Position numbers and translations under genes: made by a program. The notes beneath the pieces were generated by a model. It made no database searches, had not been told where the DNA came from, and was given only the letters and a program-made list of their open reading frames with translations. Positions 1 through 13,100 of a stretch of DNA of 64,000 nt are shown here, in pieces. Source of the stretch: Closterium sp. NIES-65 (taxonomy: Eukaryota; Streptophyta; Zygnematophyceae; Desmidiales; Closteriaceae); contig CANXME010000389.1 of NCBI GenBank assembly GCA_948144175.1, positions 1 through 64,000 on the forward strand, written 5' to 3'. Numbering within the stretch: the stretch's first letter is position 1; every line of letters begins with the position of its first letter.

Positions 1-173
1 TCGGCGGCCGCCCCCTCCCCCGCCCGCGCCCGCGCGCCCCTCTCCCTCCCCCTCTTCCCCCATCCCCGCCAACCCCCCCTCCCGCCGCGCGGATAAACGC
101 CTCCCTCCTGCCCTTTATAGGAACCTCCGTTACAGTCACCTGCGCGTGGTTCAACCCGTCCACAAACTTCGCA

Positions 174-2643
174 TTAGTCCATCACATGCACCCCGCGGAC
201 CTCCACGATCGTCCGATCATAAGCAGCAGCTGCCTCCTCTTCCGCGTCATACAATCCAATCTTAGAAAACAACCGGTTTCCCACGCGGATTGCGGCGATC
301 CATTTCTGCTCCTGCGGGCCCCACTTCACGCCCTTGTAGATGGACGGACAGGATCGCGAGCGGAAGCTGCGGACGAAGGTCTTGCGCAGGTGCAGGTGGA
401 AATCGTCCTTGGTCATTTGCTCTAACTCCAGCTTCTCGGCAGCGGATAGCCCGAAGTTGAGCACTGCTGACGTGCCTCGGAACTTGTAGGCCATCCTGGC
501 ATGGGCGCATACCGAGGGTAAGGAAGGGATAAGGTAGGAGGGAGGGAGGAACGTGTAGGCACACACATGAACACGTGAGGTGCAGGTGGACCGTGGAACC
601 CGCCCTTGGTCAGGTATAGGCACACACATGAACACGTGAGCTTATCAGCTGCAGACGGACCCATACAGAGCACCATCTCCCACACGCCCTTGCCCTTGTT
701 GTGCATCACTCCTGTTAACTCGACTGGTCGACTATTGAGTCGACTCAAAGTCTTCCCAGCTGCAGACGGACCCATACAGAGCACCACCTCCCACACGGCC
801 CTTGTCCTTGTTGTGCATCACTCCTGTTAACTCGCCTGGACGACTATTGAGTCGACTCAAAGTCTTCCCAGCTGCAGACGGACCCATACAGAGCACCACC
901 TCCCACACGCCCTTGTCCTTGTTTTGCATCACTCCTGTTAACTCGCCTGGGAAGCTGAAAACGCACCTGTCGTAGAGGCGTGCGGCCTCGTCTCCCAACA
1001 GCGTCCGTCCTCGGAGAAACGGTTTGGGGCCGATATAGAGAACCATCTCCCACACGCCCTTGTCCTTGTTGTGCATCACTCCCCAGCGGAGCTTGCCCGC
1101 CCACCCCGCCACCAGCTCGCTGCCTGCAAGCAGAGAGCAGAAGACGAAGAAGAAGAAGAAAAAAAAACACAAGACACGGGACGACAATTCATATTGATCA
1201 CAAGTAGCGGACACGCACACACACCATCAGGACAAAGACCTAGATGAACGGATGGTATCCTAACGGACAGAGCGCCCAAGTAAACAAGAATTTCGTATAG
1301 ATTGTTTAAAACAGTTTTAGACATGTTACCTGAAGGCAACTGGGTTGCAGCGACGATGGAAACCGACTTGGCGGATGCTCCTCCTGGGAAGGACAGAGAA
1401 AGGGGGGTGAGAATAAGTAGAAGTAACAAACAGGTTAACCATAATACTTGTGTTTCGTTATCATAACGAAAAGAAAGGGAGGCTAAGGGTTGCGAAGGAA
1501 AACGATAAAGGACGGCGTGAAGGGGGAAGGGGAGGGAGGGGGGCGGAGGGGGAAGAGGGGGGAAAAGAGATATTGCGATAACTGAACCATGTGGGTGATA
1601 GGGAGGGCAGCTGGGAAAGGAGAAGCCAAACAAACTAGACCATAAGTCACAACAGCTTCGTCGCACGCAACCTTCCATCTCGGCGACTCGCGACAGGATC
1701 ACCGCGTCGCGCAGCCCCTCGAGGTCCATGAGCGTCTCGACTTTGATACACCCGCCGAAGATCATCGCGTTGGTGATCGCACGGTCGCCGTCGCGTCGCA
1801 GCAGCGCGCGATCGAACGGCCGCAGCGGCCACCTCCTCCGTCTTGCTCCGCTTGATCTTCCGCGTGATCCCCCCCATGTTCACCTGCGCCACCCATCCGC
1901 CATAGTCTTCGTACCAGCTCACGCCGATGTAATTCGAACTCCATCCTTTACGGAAGCTTAGATTAAAGTTGTCCTTTTTTATAATGGCGAGGAACTCGCG
2001 GTCGGAGAGAGCGTCTAGGGCTCGTTTCTCGGCGAGCGTGAGACCGAGATTGAGCGTCTCGGCGTTGCCGTGAACCTTGTAGGCGAACCTGCCGTGGATC
2101 GAAACGAAATAAACAACGGGATGCAGAGGCGAGAATATAAAGAGGAGAACGGTGAATGACGGTTTCGACGCGTGGAGGGACGGCAGAATACCACATGAGA
2201 GATAGAGTGCAGCAATAACTGTCGCGGTGGAATATCTAGTGCTAATGAGAATACAAGAATTGCCGCACTTGTCATAGAGCGACGCCGCCTCCTCTTGCGT
2301 CGGACGAACGCCCAGCACAACGGTCTTGCCGCGCGACGCGTACTTGACGAGCCAGCCGCGCACATGCTTCTGCACTCCCTTGTACTTGAGGCTCTGGTCG
2401 TCGCGGTCGAATAGTCTCTCGCGCGTGCCTTGCCGGCTGAAGGAAAAAATATACGAACAGAAAATAATAGTTGATATTAAAAATGAATGAAATCCGCGAA
2501 CAGCTACACCGGCATATGCCAGCAGGAGTCGACAAGAGCTGATGGAAAGGTGTGAGAATTTCTAGCGAGGCGAATTTTTACCTCCCACCGAGCTTTGGCA
2601 ATGGCTCCTCGGGAAGGCTCCACCCGTATGGTCCCCCTCGCAT
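174..2643 (-). CDS. AP2-domain protein with four AP2-like units, six exons
   Basis: Probable DNA-binding nuclear protein of the AP2 superfamily. Exons on the minus strand: 2643-2582 (ATG, MRGGPYGWSLPEE), 2436-2269, 2088-1672, 1383-1330, 1123-967 and 495-174 (TAA). All junctions are GT-AG and phase-compatible. Four AP2-like units are visible: YKGVQKHVRGWLVKY to LYDKFAYKVHG; YIGVSWYEDYGGWVAQV to a unit ending FDRA; WGVMHNKDKGVWEMVL to LYDRMAYKFRG; and YKGVKWGPQEQKWIAAI to AAYDR. The YKG, W..., LYD/AAYDR and AYKxxG hallmarks are those of AP2-type domains. Exon 3 needs one base removed near 1816-1822 to join the second AP2 unit to FDRALLRRDGD and IFGGC. The 3' end is uncertain: in-frame coding-like sequence (LNHAQVTVTEVPIKG) lies beyond the TAA and could be a further exon. 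Land-plant AP2/ANT proteins usually have two AP2 domains. Family assignment is firm; orthology is not. Confidence 0.72.
735..748. repeat. Palindromic spacer 1
   Basis: TTGAGTCGACTCAA, a perfect 14 bp palindrome, lies exactly between the first and second exon-5 copies. Confidence 0.9.
847..860. repeat. Palindromic spacer 2
   Basis: TTGAGTCGACTCAA, identical to the palindrome at 735-748, lies between the second and third exon-5 copies. Confidence 0.9.
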
Positions 2644-4131
2644 CATATTTGGGTGAGCTCACCAGCAGAATCAAGGGTAGAATTCAACAAGGTAATTTGG
2701 AAGTAGGCTAACTTGTGCTCATGGGGTCTATTGGGAAGTTGGGGAATTGCTGAGAGAAACAAGTTATGGAGAGATGTTGAAGGGGAGATGGACGAGAGAA
2801 ACCCTACGAGAGAGGGTCTGTTGTGCGGCAGGTAGGGAGTAGAGATGAAGTGCCCCAGGACAGGACCTCGACTGGCTGGTGATTTGCCCTTCATGGGGTT
2901 TCATTATCCGGTCAGCGAAAATTACTTGCGAAGTCCTCAGAACTGGGTGTAGAAAACGGAGGTAGAGCTCAACTGGTTAGGAATATCAGTGTATTACTCG
3001 CACAGGGTCAACAACTATCAAATTGTTGATACACATTCTGTTATTGCTTCCTCTGGATGGCCCCGGAAAAACTTAGCTCTTCCTTTCTTTTCCCACCCAT
3101 CAGGTTTCGGTTCAACGAGAGGGTGAGGCTGGTGGGCAGTCCTCGAAACCCTCGAAGTGAGGAGGAGTGTTATGGCCAGTCACACGAGAGTCTGTTGACA
3201 GTTCATGTACAGATGTTCAGCCTGTTATATTTCGTTTTCAAACGGTGAAGTGCGCAACTGCTCCAAGTTGCACAACATCGTACTTGACCGCTTCACTTCA
3301 CAAAGATGAGCTCCTTTTGCGATGTGCGGAGGGCAACGGAGGAAGTAAGGACATAAAAGCCAGTGTGGGCAATTTGTCACCCCAAGGAATTACCGTTTTC
3401 ATGTGTCAATCGACCAATCACGAAGTCATCATGTCGCAACTCTCCTTTCACGGGCACACAAAACTTCTCTAGCCATGAGTTTTCCCCCCTTTTTACTGGC
3501 TGCTTTTGAGGCTTTGATGGGCGGGGAATGTGGTCACCTTATCCCCTGGGGGATGGAAGTCCCCCAAAGTTGCGCCCAGGGGATAAGGTAACTCGCTTGG
3601 GGCAATTCCAGTTTCCACCTCACAACCCCAGCCTCGGGTTCAAACGATAACCTCCCTAAGTTAGCGGGAGTTGCGGCGCAAATCCTCGATCCCAGAAAAG
3701 CGGCTTCGACCAATCACACACGAGACGGAGCTCGAACCACAAGCGAAATACAGTGGCACAAATTACTCGGTAAAGATGAATCAGTAACGGAATACAAAAA
3801 AGTACTGAATTATGACTACATCGAGGCATTCACATGAATGTACATATTAGACCAATTCCTACAAAAAAATCCATCTACACGAAGTGCAAGGCCGACACAT
3901 GAACCGTCCACACTCCCCACCATGCAACCTCAAGGCTGCTTGGCGGGAAATTATCAACAAAGATACACATGCAACGCAACCAACCACCCTCTCAAGCCTC
4001 CACACCATCAGCCTTATATGCAGGAAAAACCCATCCGCATCCCATACACTCACATCAACCTTCTAGACACAATGCACAGCACATGTACCATACCACAACA
4101 ACCAACCACAGCAGTCAATCCAGCTCAAGGC
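2644..4131. other. Intergenic: AP2 upstream region and Pumilio 3' flank
   Basis: No credible coding exon is seen here. It must hold the AP2 promoter and 5' UTR (near 2644-3000) and the Pumilio 3' UTR (towards 4131). The only clear structure is the inverted repeat at 3536-3589. Confidence 0.5.
3536..3589. repeat. Perfect 15 bp inverted repeat (hairpin)
   Basis: The arms ACCTTATCCCCTGGG (3536-3550) and CCCAGGGGATAAGGT (3575-3589) flank a 24 bp loop. It is intergenic. No terminator-like T run or terminal duplication is evident. Confidence 0.8.
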
Positions 4132-7100
4132 TCAACCAACCACAGAGGAGTTCATCATGCCGCCAGCCTGTCCGGCCGCCCCTCCTGCACCACTAGAAAC
4201 CGAGCCGCCGGACCTTGAACCCATCCCTGCAACGTTCCCTCCACCGGAAAAGCCTGCACCAGTGAAACCTCCCCCAGCTGGTCCTGAGTAGGAGGGTGCC
4301 ATCACCCGCTCTCTCTCTGCCCGAGATTGCATACGGCCTGAGGGGAGGGAGTGGTGGAGGGATACATGGAGGGAGTGGGACAGAAAACGTAGGACACAGA
4401 AGCAGGATGCTGAGAATTCTCGAGAGCAGCATACGAGATGCACGCGGTTGCACACCGACATGCACATGCTCACTTATGTGCCCGTGGAAACAGACTAACA
4501 AGCAGTGGCAAGTACAAACATGAACTGGAACAGCAGCCGCACACACTGTGTGTTCACACATGTAACATCAAAAGCACGGTGAGTGCAGACTTTGCAGTGC
4601 TGGTCTTGGCAAACATTGGGAGCACAGTTGTCAGGACCAGCACTGCAAAGTCTGCACTCACCGTGCACTCGATGTCACAAGTGAACACACAGTGTGACCG
4701 GCTGCTCTTCAAGTTCATTCAAGTTCATGTTTGTACGATAGGATGTAGGTGGCACCTACTTGCCACCTACATCCTATCCTAGTGATCTTAGGCTCACCTC
4801 CAGCGGCCAGAAGTTTCTCCACGCGTGCAACGATGTGCTTCCCATAGGTGAACTTCTTGAGTGTGTGCAGATGCACGCGAATGCGCCCCAGCACCATCTC
4901 CCTCTGCCCCTCGCTGCACGTTTCCAGGACCTTCTGCACCACGTAGTTGCCAAACTGATCTTTCATCATCGCCTGTGGAAGGAGGGGGAGAAAATGGAGG
5001 AGAGGGGTAGAGATGGGTGGAGATTGGGAGAGCACTGAGGGAATGACAGGGCATGAGAGCAAACAACTCTGCCCTTCTGCCCCTCGCTGCATGTCTCCAG
5101 CACCTTTTGAACGACATAGTTACCAAACGGTCCTTCATTACTAGTGTGCCCTGCTTTGCCCTAATGTACCCCACATACCTGCAGCGGCTCGTGCTCGTCT
5201 GTCCTTCCCAGCATTGCAGACAAGAGCAGCTGCTTCTGAGCCGGCCTGCCGTACTGCAGGCACTTCTCAATCACGTTGGATGCAGACTTGTGCTGGCAGC
5301 CCCTTGCATGCCACTTGTCACTAGTGTGCCCACATCGTGCCCATAACGCACCTGAAGAGGCTCGTTCTCATCCGTTCTCCCCAGCATCTCCGACAAGAGC
5401 AGCTGCTTCTGAGCCGGCCCGCCGTACTGCAGGCACTTCTCAATCACGTTGGATGCAAACTTGTGCTGGCAGCCCCTTGCATGCCACTTGTCACTAGTGT
5501 GCCCACATCGTGCCCATAACGCACCTGAAGAGGCTCGTTCTCATCCGTTCTCCCCAGCATCTCCGACAAGAGCAGCTGCTTCTGAGCCGGCCCGCCGTAC
5601 TGCAGGCACTTCTCAATCACGTTGGATGCGAACTTGTGCTGGCTCATCGTCACTATCTGCCCCGCCAGCTTCGTTATAATCACGTTCCTCTCGTCCTCGC
5701 TCCCGTGCTCCAAGACGTGCTATTGAAAAGCACAGTACGGGGGAGAGTGGCGGACAAATGGTATGAGATCGGGACTAGGTAAGGATGGCGAGGGGATAAG
5801 GAGACCGGCAGGAGGAGAGGGGAGAAGAGGGAGGGAGAGGTAGAAGGATAGGCGGAGAAGGGGAAAACGACAGGAGATGCGTACTGCGCGTTGTGGTTGC
5901 CGTACTGGTCCTCTGCTAGGCCACAGGTAGACCATTGATGTCACCCAATGCCCCATAAAAACCCAACATGGAGTGGCCTCCACACAAAACCAGCAGCACC
6001 CATCTGCACCACACACAAGCTCAGCAGCACCCACCTGCACCACACACAAGCCCAGCAGCACCCACCTGCACCACACACAAGCCCAGCAGCACCCACCTGC
6101 ACCACGTAGTTGCCGTACTGGTCCTGGGCTAGAGCACACGTTGACCGCATGATTTCATCCATCACTCCCCTCTGCTTCTGCTCCTCCGTGCAATGCTCTA
6201 GCACCCGCTGTGATACACAACAGGGATGAGGAGGAGAACATGAAGACATAAGAACAGGTGGACATAAGAACAGGTGGACATAAGAACAGGTGGACATAAG
6301 AACAGGTGGACATAAGAACAGGTGGACATAAGAACAGGTGGACATAAGAACAGGTGGACATAAGAACAGGTGGACATAAGCACAGGTGGACATAAGCACA
6401 GGTGGACATAAGCACAGGTGGACATAAGCACAGGTGGACATAAGCACACTACGGGCACAAGTAAACCGCATGATTTCATCCATCACGCCTCTCTGCTTCT
6501 GCTCCTCCGTGCAATGCTCCAGCACTCGCTGTGAGACAGAGGGGTTAAGGGTAGGAGCACACAGACAGACATGAGCACAGGTGGACATATGTGAAAGTGG
6601 ATAAATGACTTGCATGGACAGCCTTAGGATTGCATGGACAGGGCCACGACTTGGCCGTAGAAGCTGTTTAAGATGGAGGCAATGCGGGCGGGCGTGCTGC
6701 TTGCTGGGGAGCGCACCTGCAGGAATTGACTTTTGAGTCGACATTGGGCAACCGTGCTCAATGTGCTCTCAAAAGTCAACCTGCAGGAAAGAGCACACTC
6801 TGAACGGCTCTCTTGTCACCTGGATAACTCTGCACCCATACGGGTGGGTTGAGAGCGCAACGACTTGGCCGTAGAAGCTGTTGACGATGGAGGCGATATG
6901 AGCGGGCGGCACACACTCGATGCACTTCTGAATGACATGATTGCCGTTCTGGTCGCGCACACACCGCATCACACTGCCCTCGAGTTCGGCTATGATCTCC
7001 AGTTGCTGCGGAAGAGGCAGAACCTCCAAGGCCTGATGGGGAGAGTATGGGGAACAGCAAGGGGAAGAAAGAGGATCAGAAACACCCCTGCTTGCCGTTC

Positions 7101-10100
7101 TGGTCGCGCACAGCGCCGCATCACACTGCCCTCCAGCTCTGCGATGATTTCAAGCTGCTGCGGCAGGGGGAGAACCTCCAGTGCCTGAAGGGGTAGGGAG
7201 CAGTGAGGGAGAAGGAGAGGGCTGAAATGACTAGTCGCAGTACTGATAGCTCACACACCGCATCACACCGCGTCACACCGCATCACATAGCATAGCATCA
7301 CACTGCCTTCTAGCTCTGCGATGATCTCCAGCTGCTGCGGAAGAGGGAGCACCTCCAGTGCCTGTGGATATGGTATGGGGAACAGCAAGGGGAAGGAAGA
7401 AGATCAGAAACACACTGCTTGCACACACATACACCCCATCACACTGCCCTCTAGCTCGGGCACCCCTACAATCGACAACTCTCAAATGTCAATTACACAT
7501 CCGCATCCCCAGAACCAGCACACATCCTTCCCTCTCCTCCTTTTTTCCCCCTTATGTTAATTGAGAATTCTCAAAAAACATACGCTCCTCCTTTTTTCCC
7601 CCTTCTCCCCTCCACCTTTGCCTCTCTTTCCCTCAACTCGTTCCCCTTCCCTCCCCACCTCTCCCTCTCCTTACACCCCTCTCCCACCTCTCACCTTCTG
7701 AATGATCCGGCACCCACACAACTGCAGCCCCAGCGCCGGCACATGCCCCTTCAGGCTCCACATTCAGCCCCTCAGCACCGCATCAAATCGCATCACACCA
7801 CCACCTCTCACCTTCTGAATGACCCGGCAGCCATACATCTGCAGCCCCAGCGCCAGCACGTGCCCCTTGAGCTCCGCTGCCAGTGCAGCCCTGTGCGAGT
7901 CCAGGCCATGCTCGAAGAACTGCGGAGAAGAGAGAAGAGGGGTTTGAGTGGGGGCAGAGGGAAAGAGGGGTGAGGGGAAGAGGGATTGCGATATTACACT
8001 CAAAGCCAGCACACGCCCCTTTAGCTCCGCTGCTAGGCGAGTTTTGAGTCGACTCAAAAAGCGCCAGCACATGCCCCTTTAGCTCCGCTGCCAGTGCCGG
8101 CCTGTGCGAGTCCAGGCCATGCTCGAAGAACTGAGAGGGAGGGAAGGAGGACGAACAAAGCGCGGAGAGAAGAGGGGGAAGGACGAGGGGTGGGGAGGAT
8201 GAGAGAGTGCAGACAGACATGCACGAGCAGCAGCACCTCACAGAACCTCACAGAACCCAAGCCGCTTCTCTCCTGCTCTCCTTATCTGCTCTGCATTTAA
8301 CCCACTCCCCCCCCCCTCCCCTTCCTTCCCTTTTCCAACCTCCTCTGACCCCACACACGCACCGTCTGAATCACGTAGTTCACAAAGACGTCTGTCATGA
8401 GGGAGAGAGCGCGAGGCAGCACCTCACAGAGCACCGACTCTTTCACTCCTTCTCTCCTTCACTGCTCCCCCCTTACTCCCTCTCCCGCCCTCTATCCCCC
8501 CTTGACCCCACACACGCACCTTCTGAATCACGTAGTTCCCGAACACGTCCGTCATAAGGGAGAGAGCGCGCGGCAGCACCTCACAGAACACGAGCTCCTT
8601 CTCTGCATCCGTGGCCATCTCGAGCTTCTGCTGGATGAACCGCGACCCGTGCTGGTCAGCGCTGCGAGTGAGGGAAATAGGAAAACAACCGAAGCATGAA
8701 AAAGCAGAAACGGGTTGGTAACGCTCTGGCTAGCCCCTGCTGTGGGGGGGCCCACCTGTCCTCTCTTGACAGCGCCTCACAGAACACAAGCTCCTTCTCT
8801 TCTTCTCTGCATCCGTGGCCATCTCGAGCTTCTGCTGGATGAACCGACTGCCATGCTGGTCCGCACTGCACGTGAAGCAGACACAGATGAGCAAAAATAA
8901 AAGAGAGACACGAATAGCATGGGATTGGGGAAAGAGGTGGGTGAAGTTCTCTGCTGTGGCGGCACCTCACAGAACACGAGCTCTTTCTCTGCATCCATCC
9001 GCGGCCTCTGCTCCGCTCCTTCTCTCCTTCTCTGCATCCGTGGCCATCTCGAGCTTCTGCTGAATGAACCGCGACCCGTGCTGGTCCGCACTGGGAGACT
9101 GCAAGAGGGGAAAGAGAGACGAGAGAAGTGCTGAGAAGAGAAGAATGGGATAGGGAAAAGAGGTTACAGAGCACCTCTGAGCACCACTCAGCAGCATGTG
9201 AGCACCACTCAGCAGCATGTGAGCACCAGTCAGCAGCATGTGAGCACCAGTCAGCAGCATGTGAGCACCAGTCAGCAGCATGTGAGCACCAGTCAGCAGC
9301 ATGTGAGCACCACTCAGCAGCATGTGAGCACCAGTCAGCAGCATGTGAGCACCAGTCAGCAGCATGTGAGCACCAGTCAGCAGCATGTGAGCACCAGTCA
9401 GCAGCATGTGAGCACCAGTCAGCAGCATGTGCGCACCACACACCAACACACCTGAACTCCACCACGTGCCCTGCAATGTCACACAGCGAGCACTCCAACA
9501 CTCACCAATCACCAGCATCCCTGAACACCGCTCCGCACCCCTCAACACACCTGAACTCCACCACGTGCCCTGCAATGTCACACAGCTCATATCGCCTCGT
9601 CTTGTTTGCCTTAAACTCCTCCAAGAAACTCCCCGCTCCTCCTCCCCCTCCCCCTCCCCCTCCAGCCCCCCCTCCCCCTCCTCCTCCGCCTCCTCCTCCC
9701 CCTCCCCCACCACCGTTACCGCTGCCTCTGTTCCCTCCCCCGCCTCCTCCCCCTCCGCCTCCCCCTCCGCCCCCCCCTCCGCCACCCATCCTTTCAGATT
9801 CAGCCAGGTGAGAAGCATGGTGGTGGTGCTGCTGCTGATGCTGCTGATGCTGATGGTGGTGATGGTGCTGATGTTGATGCATATTGTGGCCTCTTCCCCC
9901 ACCCCCTCCCCCAGGTGAGCCCCTCAGTCCCCCACCTGCTCCCCCCACACCGCTCATTCCGCCCATGGCGTAACCTCCCCCTTTTCCTCCGCCCCCTCCG
10001 CCTCCCCCTGCCCCTCCCCCCATCATGCTTCCCCCGCCCCCAACCCCAGCCGGCCCCATCCCTCCCCCCAGCCCTCCTTCAGCCAATAGCATCGATTCGT

Positions 10101-13100
10101 ACAGATTCGCATGGTGCCCGTGCTGGTGATGCTGACTCAGCATGCTGCCCTGCTGATGTGGCAACATGCCAGCTGGCACCACTCCTCCGCCCGCCCCTCC
10201 CCCACTAGCAGGAGATAAAGGCGGGTAGGTCATCACAGGGAGGAAGCTTCCTGGAGGGCTTCCATAGTACATCGGAGGGTTGTTGTTGTTGCCGCCGAGC
10301 GGAGCGCCAGCTGGCAGGCCGGCGGCGCGGGATCGCGCCACGTCAGCAGGTATCCCCAATGGCTGGCTGCCCCCGGGGAGATAAGCAGAGGGACCCGACC
10401 CCATACCCATACCCATGCCCATCCCCATACCCATGTTCATACCCATGCCCATTCCTCCTACTGCTGCTGCAGCAGCGGCAAGCCCACTAGCACTAGTGCC
10501 CCCACCACCATTACCACCACCACCACCGCCACCACCACCAGTCATACCCCCTCCCATACCTCCTCCCCCGGTAAACCCTCCACTAGATAAGCCTCCCCCG
10601 CCCCCGGACACACCCAGCCCAGATAAACCTGCAAGGATCTGTGCTCTGTACTGCGGGTGCATGGCTAGTAGGTGCTGCACTTCAGGGGGTAACATTGAAT
10701 CAGCAGCACCCCCCATATTAGCGCCCCCCATATTAGCACCAGTGTTACCACCAGTACCCGTGCCCACACCAGCAGTTGTACCTTCCCCTGATGCTGCCGC
10801 CCCGACCCGCCTCACCCCGCCGCCCGCACTCACTGACCGCCCAATGCCACTGTTCATGCCAGCTGGACCGGCGCCCCCACCGCCAGCACCGCCAGCGGCG
10901 AACTGGGCGGCTTCGCTTGGCAGATAGTGCTGCGCGTTGGCGTCTAGTGAAACAGTACCCCCACCACCATCACCACCACCCCCACCCGCTCCTGCAGTAG
11001 CAGCAGCAGCGCCACCACCCCCACCACCACCACCACCCCCACCTGCTCCCCCTGACAGATAAAACCCGTTTACAGCCCCTCCAGATAAACCTCCCCCGGG
11101 CAAGACTCCCCCTGCTCCGCCAGGGGGAAGCGCGTGGGGGAAGCCAGGCGCGCCTGCCCCGCCAGCAAGGTGCGGGGGCAGGAAGGGGGAACCGGCGGAA
11201 CTGGCGGAACCCGGCGGAAGGGGGAGGGATTCGTGTAGGAAGGTTGGGTAAGGGGGAGACCCTACCACGAACGATGCTGCGCCTGCTGCAGCGGCGGCGG
11301 CGGCGGCGGCGGCGGAGGTGGGGGGGTTGGTTGTGGAGGAAGGAGGGAGGTATTGGAGATACGCTGGGTGGAGTGACCAATGAGGGGCTCCTTGAACCAT
11401 GTTCTGCTGTTGCTGCTGATGCTGCTGCAATAAGTGCTGCTGCTGATCCTTCTCCTGTTGCTGCTGTTGCTGCTGCTGATACTGCTGCTGCAGTTGCTGC
11501 TGCATCTGCATCTGCTGCTGCTGCTGCTGCTGTTGCTGCTGCCCTTCCGCCAATCGCAGCCCTTCAATCGCCGATGCCAGCTCAGCAGCGCTAGCCTGTC
11601 CCATTCCCCCTTCCCCCTGCCCGCCCATCATCCCAGGACTAGCCGCCCGCGCAAACACCCCCGCGCCAGCCCCTCCCCTCCCCCCTCCGCCCGCCCCCCC
11701 CCAAGCCTCCCTCCCCACCGCCCAAACCCAGACCTACTCCAAAGGCTGGGGACTGCGCCCGAGGCAGACCCGCAGGTTTGGCAGCCGAAGCTGCCTGAGC
11801 CGCTGCTAGCTGCATCGCCAGTCCCGGGCTAACCCTCCCCGCGACCAATCCGGGGGGGATAAGCGGAGTCCCCGAACGCGACCCTGCGCCAAGGAGCGGC
11901 GGAACGCTACTCGCGCCCCCTCCGCGCGTGTTCCCCGCGCCCCTTCCCCCCCCTCCGCCTGCGCCTCCGCCCGCCTGCAGCCCCGCGGTGAGCAGCGCGA
12001 GCTCGTGCCTGTGCGCGTCGTCAAGCTGCAGAGACGAGCGCGGGCGCCGCGGAAGGTCATTGGCGGAAGCGCTGAGGAAAGACGGCACCGCGGCGGCGGC
12101 AGCAGCGGCGGCGGCGGTGGCGGCGTCCGCGGAATCGTCCGCGCCTGAGCGGCTGGCTGCGCGCTGAAGCGCGAAGATGGGGGAGGGCGTGCGGGGAAAG
12201 TCCTCCTGCAGAGCCGGGAACGGGGACGAGGTACGCGGAAGGTAAGGCGCGGGAGAATAGATCAAGACTTAACCACAACATATTCAACAGTAAATACGCG
12301 TTATTGTGAGGGTACATTACTTGAGAGGCTAGAGGCTAACAAGGCAGGCTAAACGTACAACTAACCTGAATAAGATCCACGAGGCTCTTAGGCCGATACG
12401 CCAACCCCGCAAATCCTCCGGCCCCAACGCCCGCTGCGCCCCATCTGTCTGCCACACCCTCGCCCCTCTCCGCGCCAGCTCCCCCCGCCCCACCGCCTCC
12501 GCCTCCGCCGGCGCTTGCGCTTGTGCCGGTGCCCTGCGCGCTCCCGTCGCCGCTGTCATTTCCCCCCGAAGTAAGCACATCCTCTAACAGACTCTCCATC
12601 TCCTCCCGATGAGTGGGGAGCGTGGTCGGCGGAAACAACAGATTGGACGACGAGGATCGCCCCGTTCGCAATCCATGCCCATCATCGAACGGTCGTAGCG
12701 AGCCCATCCCCGCGCCATCCTCCCCAAACGCCCCCGCGATACCGTCTTGACCAAGCCCCGCGCGGATCTCATACCCCCCCCCGCCCCCTTGCGCATACCC
12801 CCCTCCGCCGCTTTCCGTGCCTTCTCCGCCGCCGAGGAACTTCGACGCACCCTCTCCGCCGAGCCCTAGCGCGGCGGAAGACTGTAACCGTTGCGCCAGG
12901 CGGTAAGTATCTCGGGAAATAAGCGGCGGCGGAAGGCGGGGGTTTAAGTGGTGGTTGCGGTAATAGTACTCCAAATAACCCGGATCAGCTCTTAAAGCCT
13001 CCTCGTCCTGCAATCGATCTAGAAGCTTCCGCGCGTCCCGCTGCTTCTGCAGCTGCTGCTGCTGTTGGATCTGCAGCTGAAGCTGTTGCTGCTGCTGAAG

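Larger units (their letters stand above)
640..960 (-). repeat. Three tandem partial copies of AP2 exon 5 in its downstream intron
   Basis: Three diverged copies of about 112 bp repeat the GVMHNKDKGVWEVVL-coding part of exon 5 (1123-967). They lie in the intron between exons 5 and 6 on the same strand as the gene. Each contains ctgcagacggacccatac and ends near gttaactcgcctgg. The copies are separated by palindromic spacers at 735-748 and 847-860. They lack the rest of the exon and its splice donor, so they look like duplication relics rather than functional exons. Confidence 0.85.

Noticed and set aside
8357-9108. Mutually exclusive alternative exons for PUF repeat 1/2
   Set aside because: The extra copies are truncated or internally rearranged and do not give a complete phase-correct repeat, so relic duplication is the better description without transcript data.
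9128-9811. Plus-strand open frame with repeated EHQSAAC and a Pro-rich tail
   Set aside because: The repeats are the 21 bp minisatellite in a Pumilio intron and the Pro-rich part is the complement of the Gly-rich Pumilio exon.
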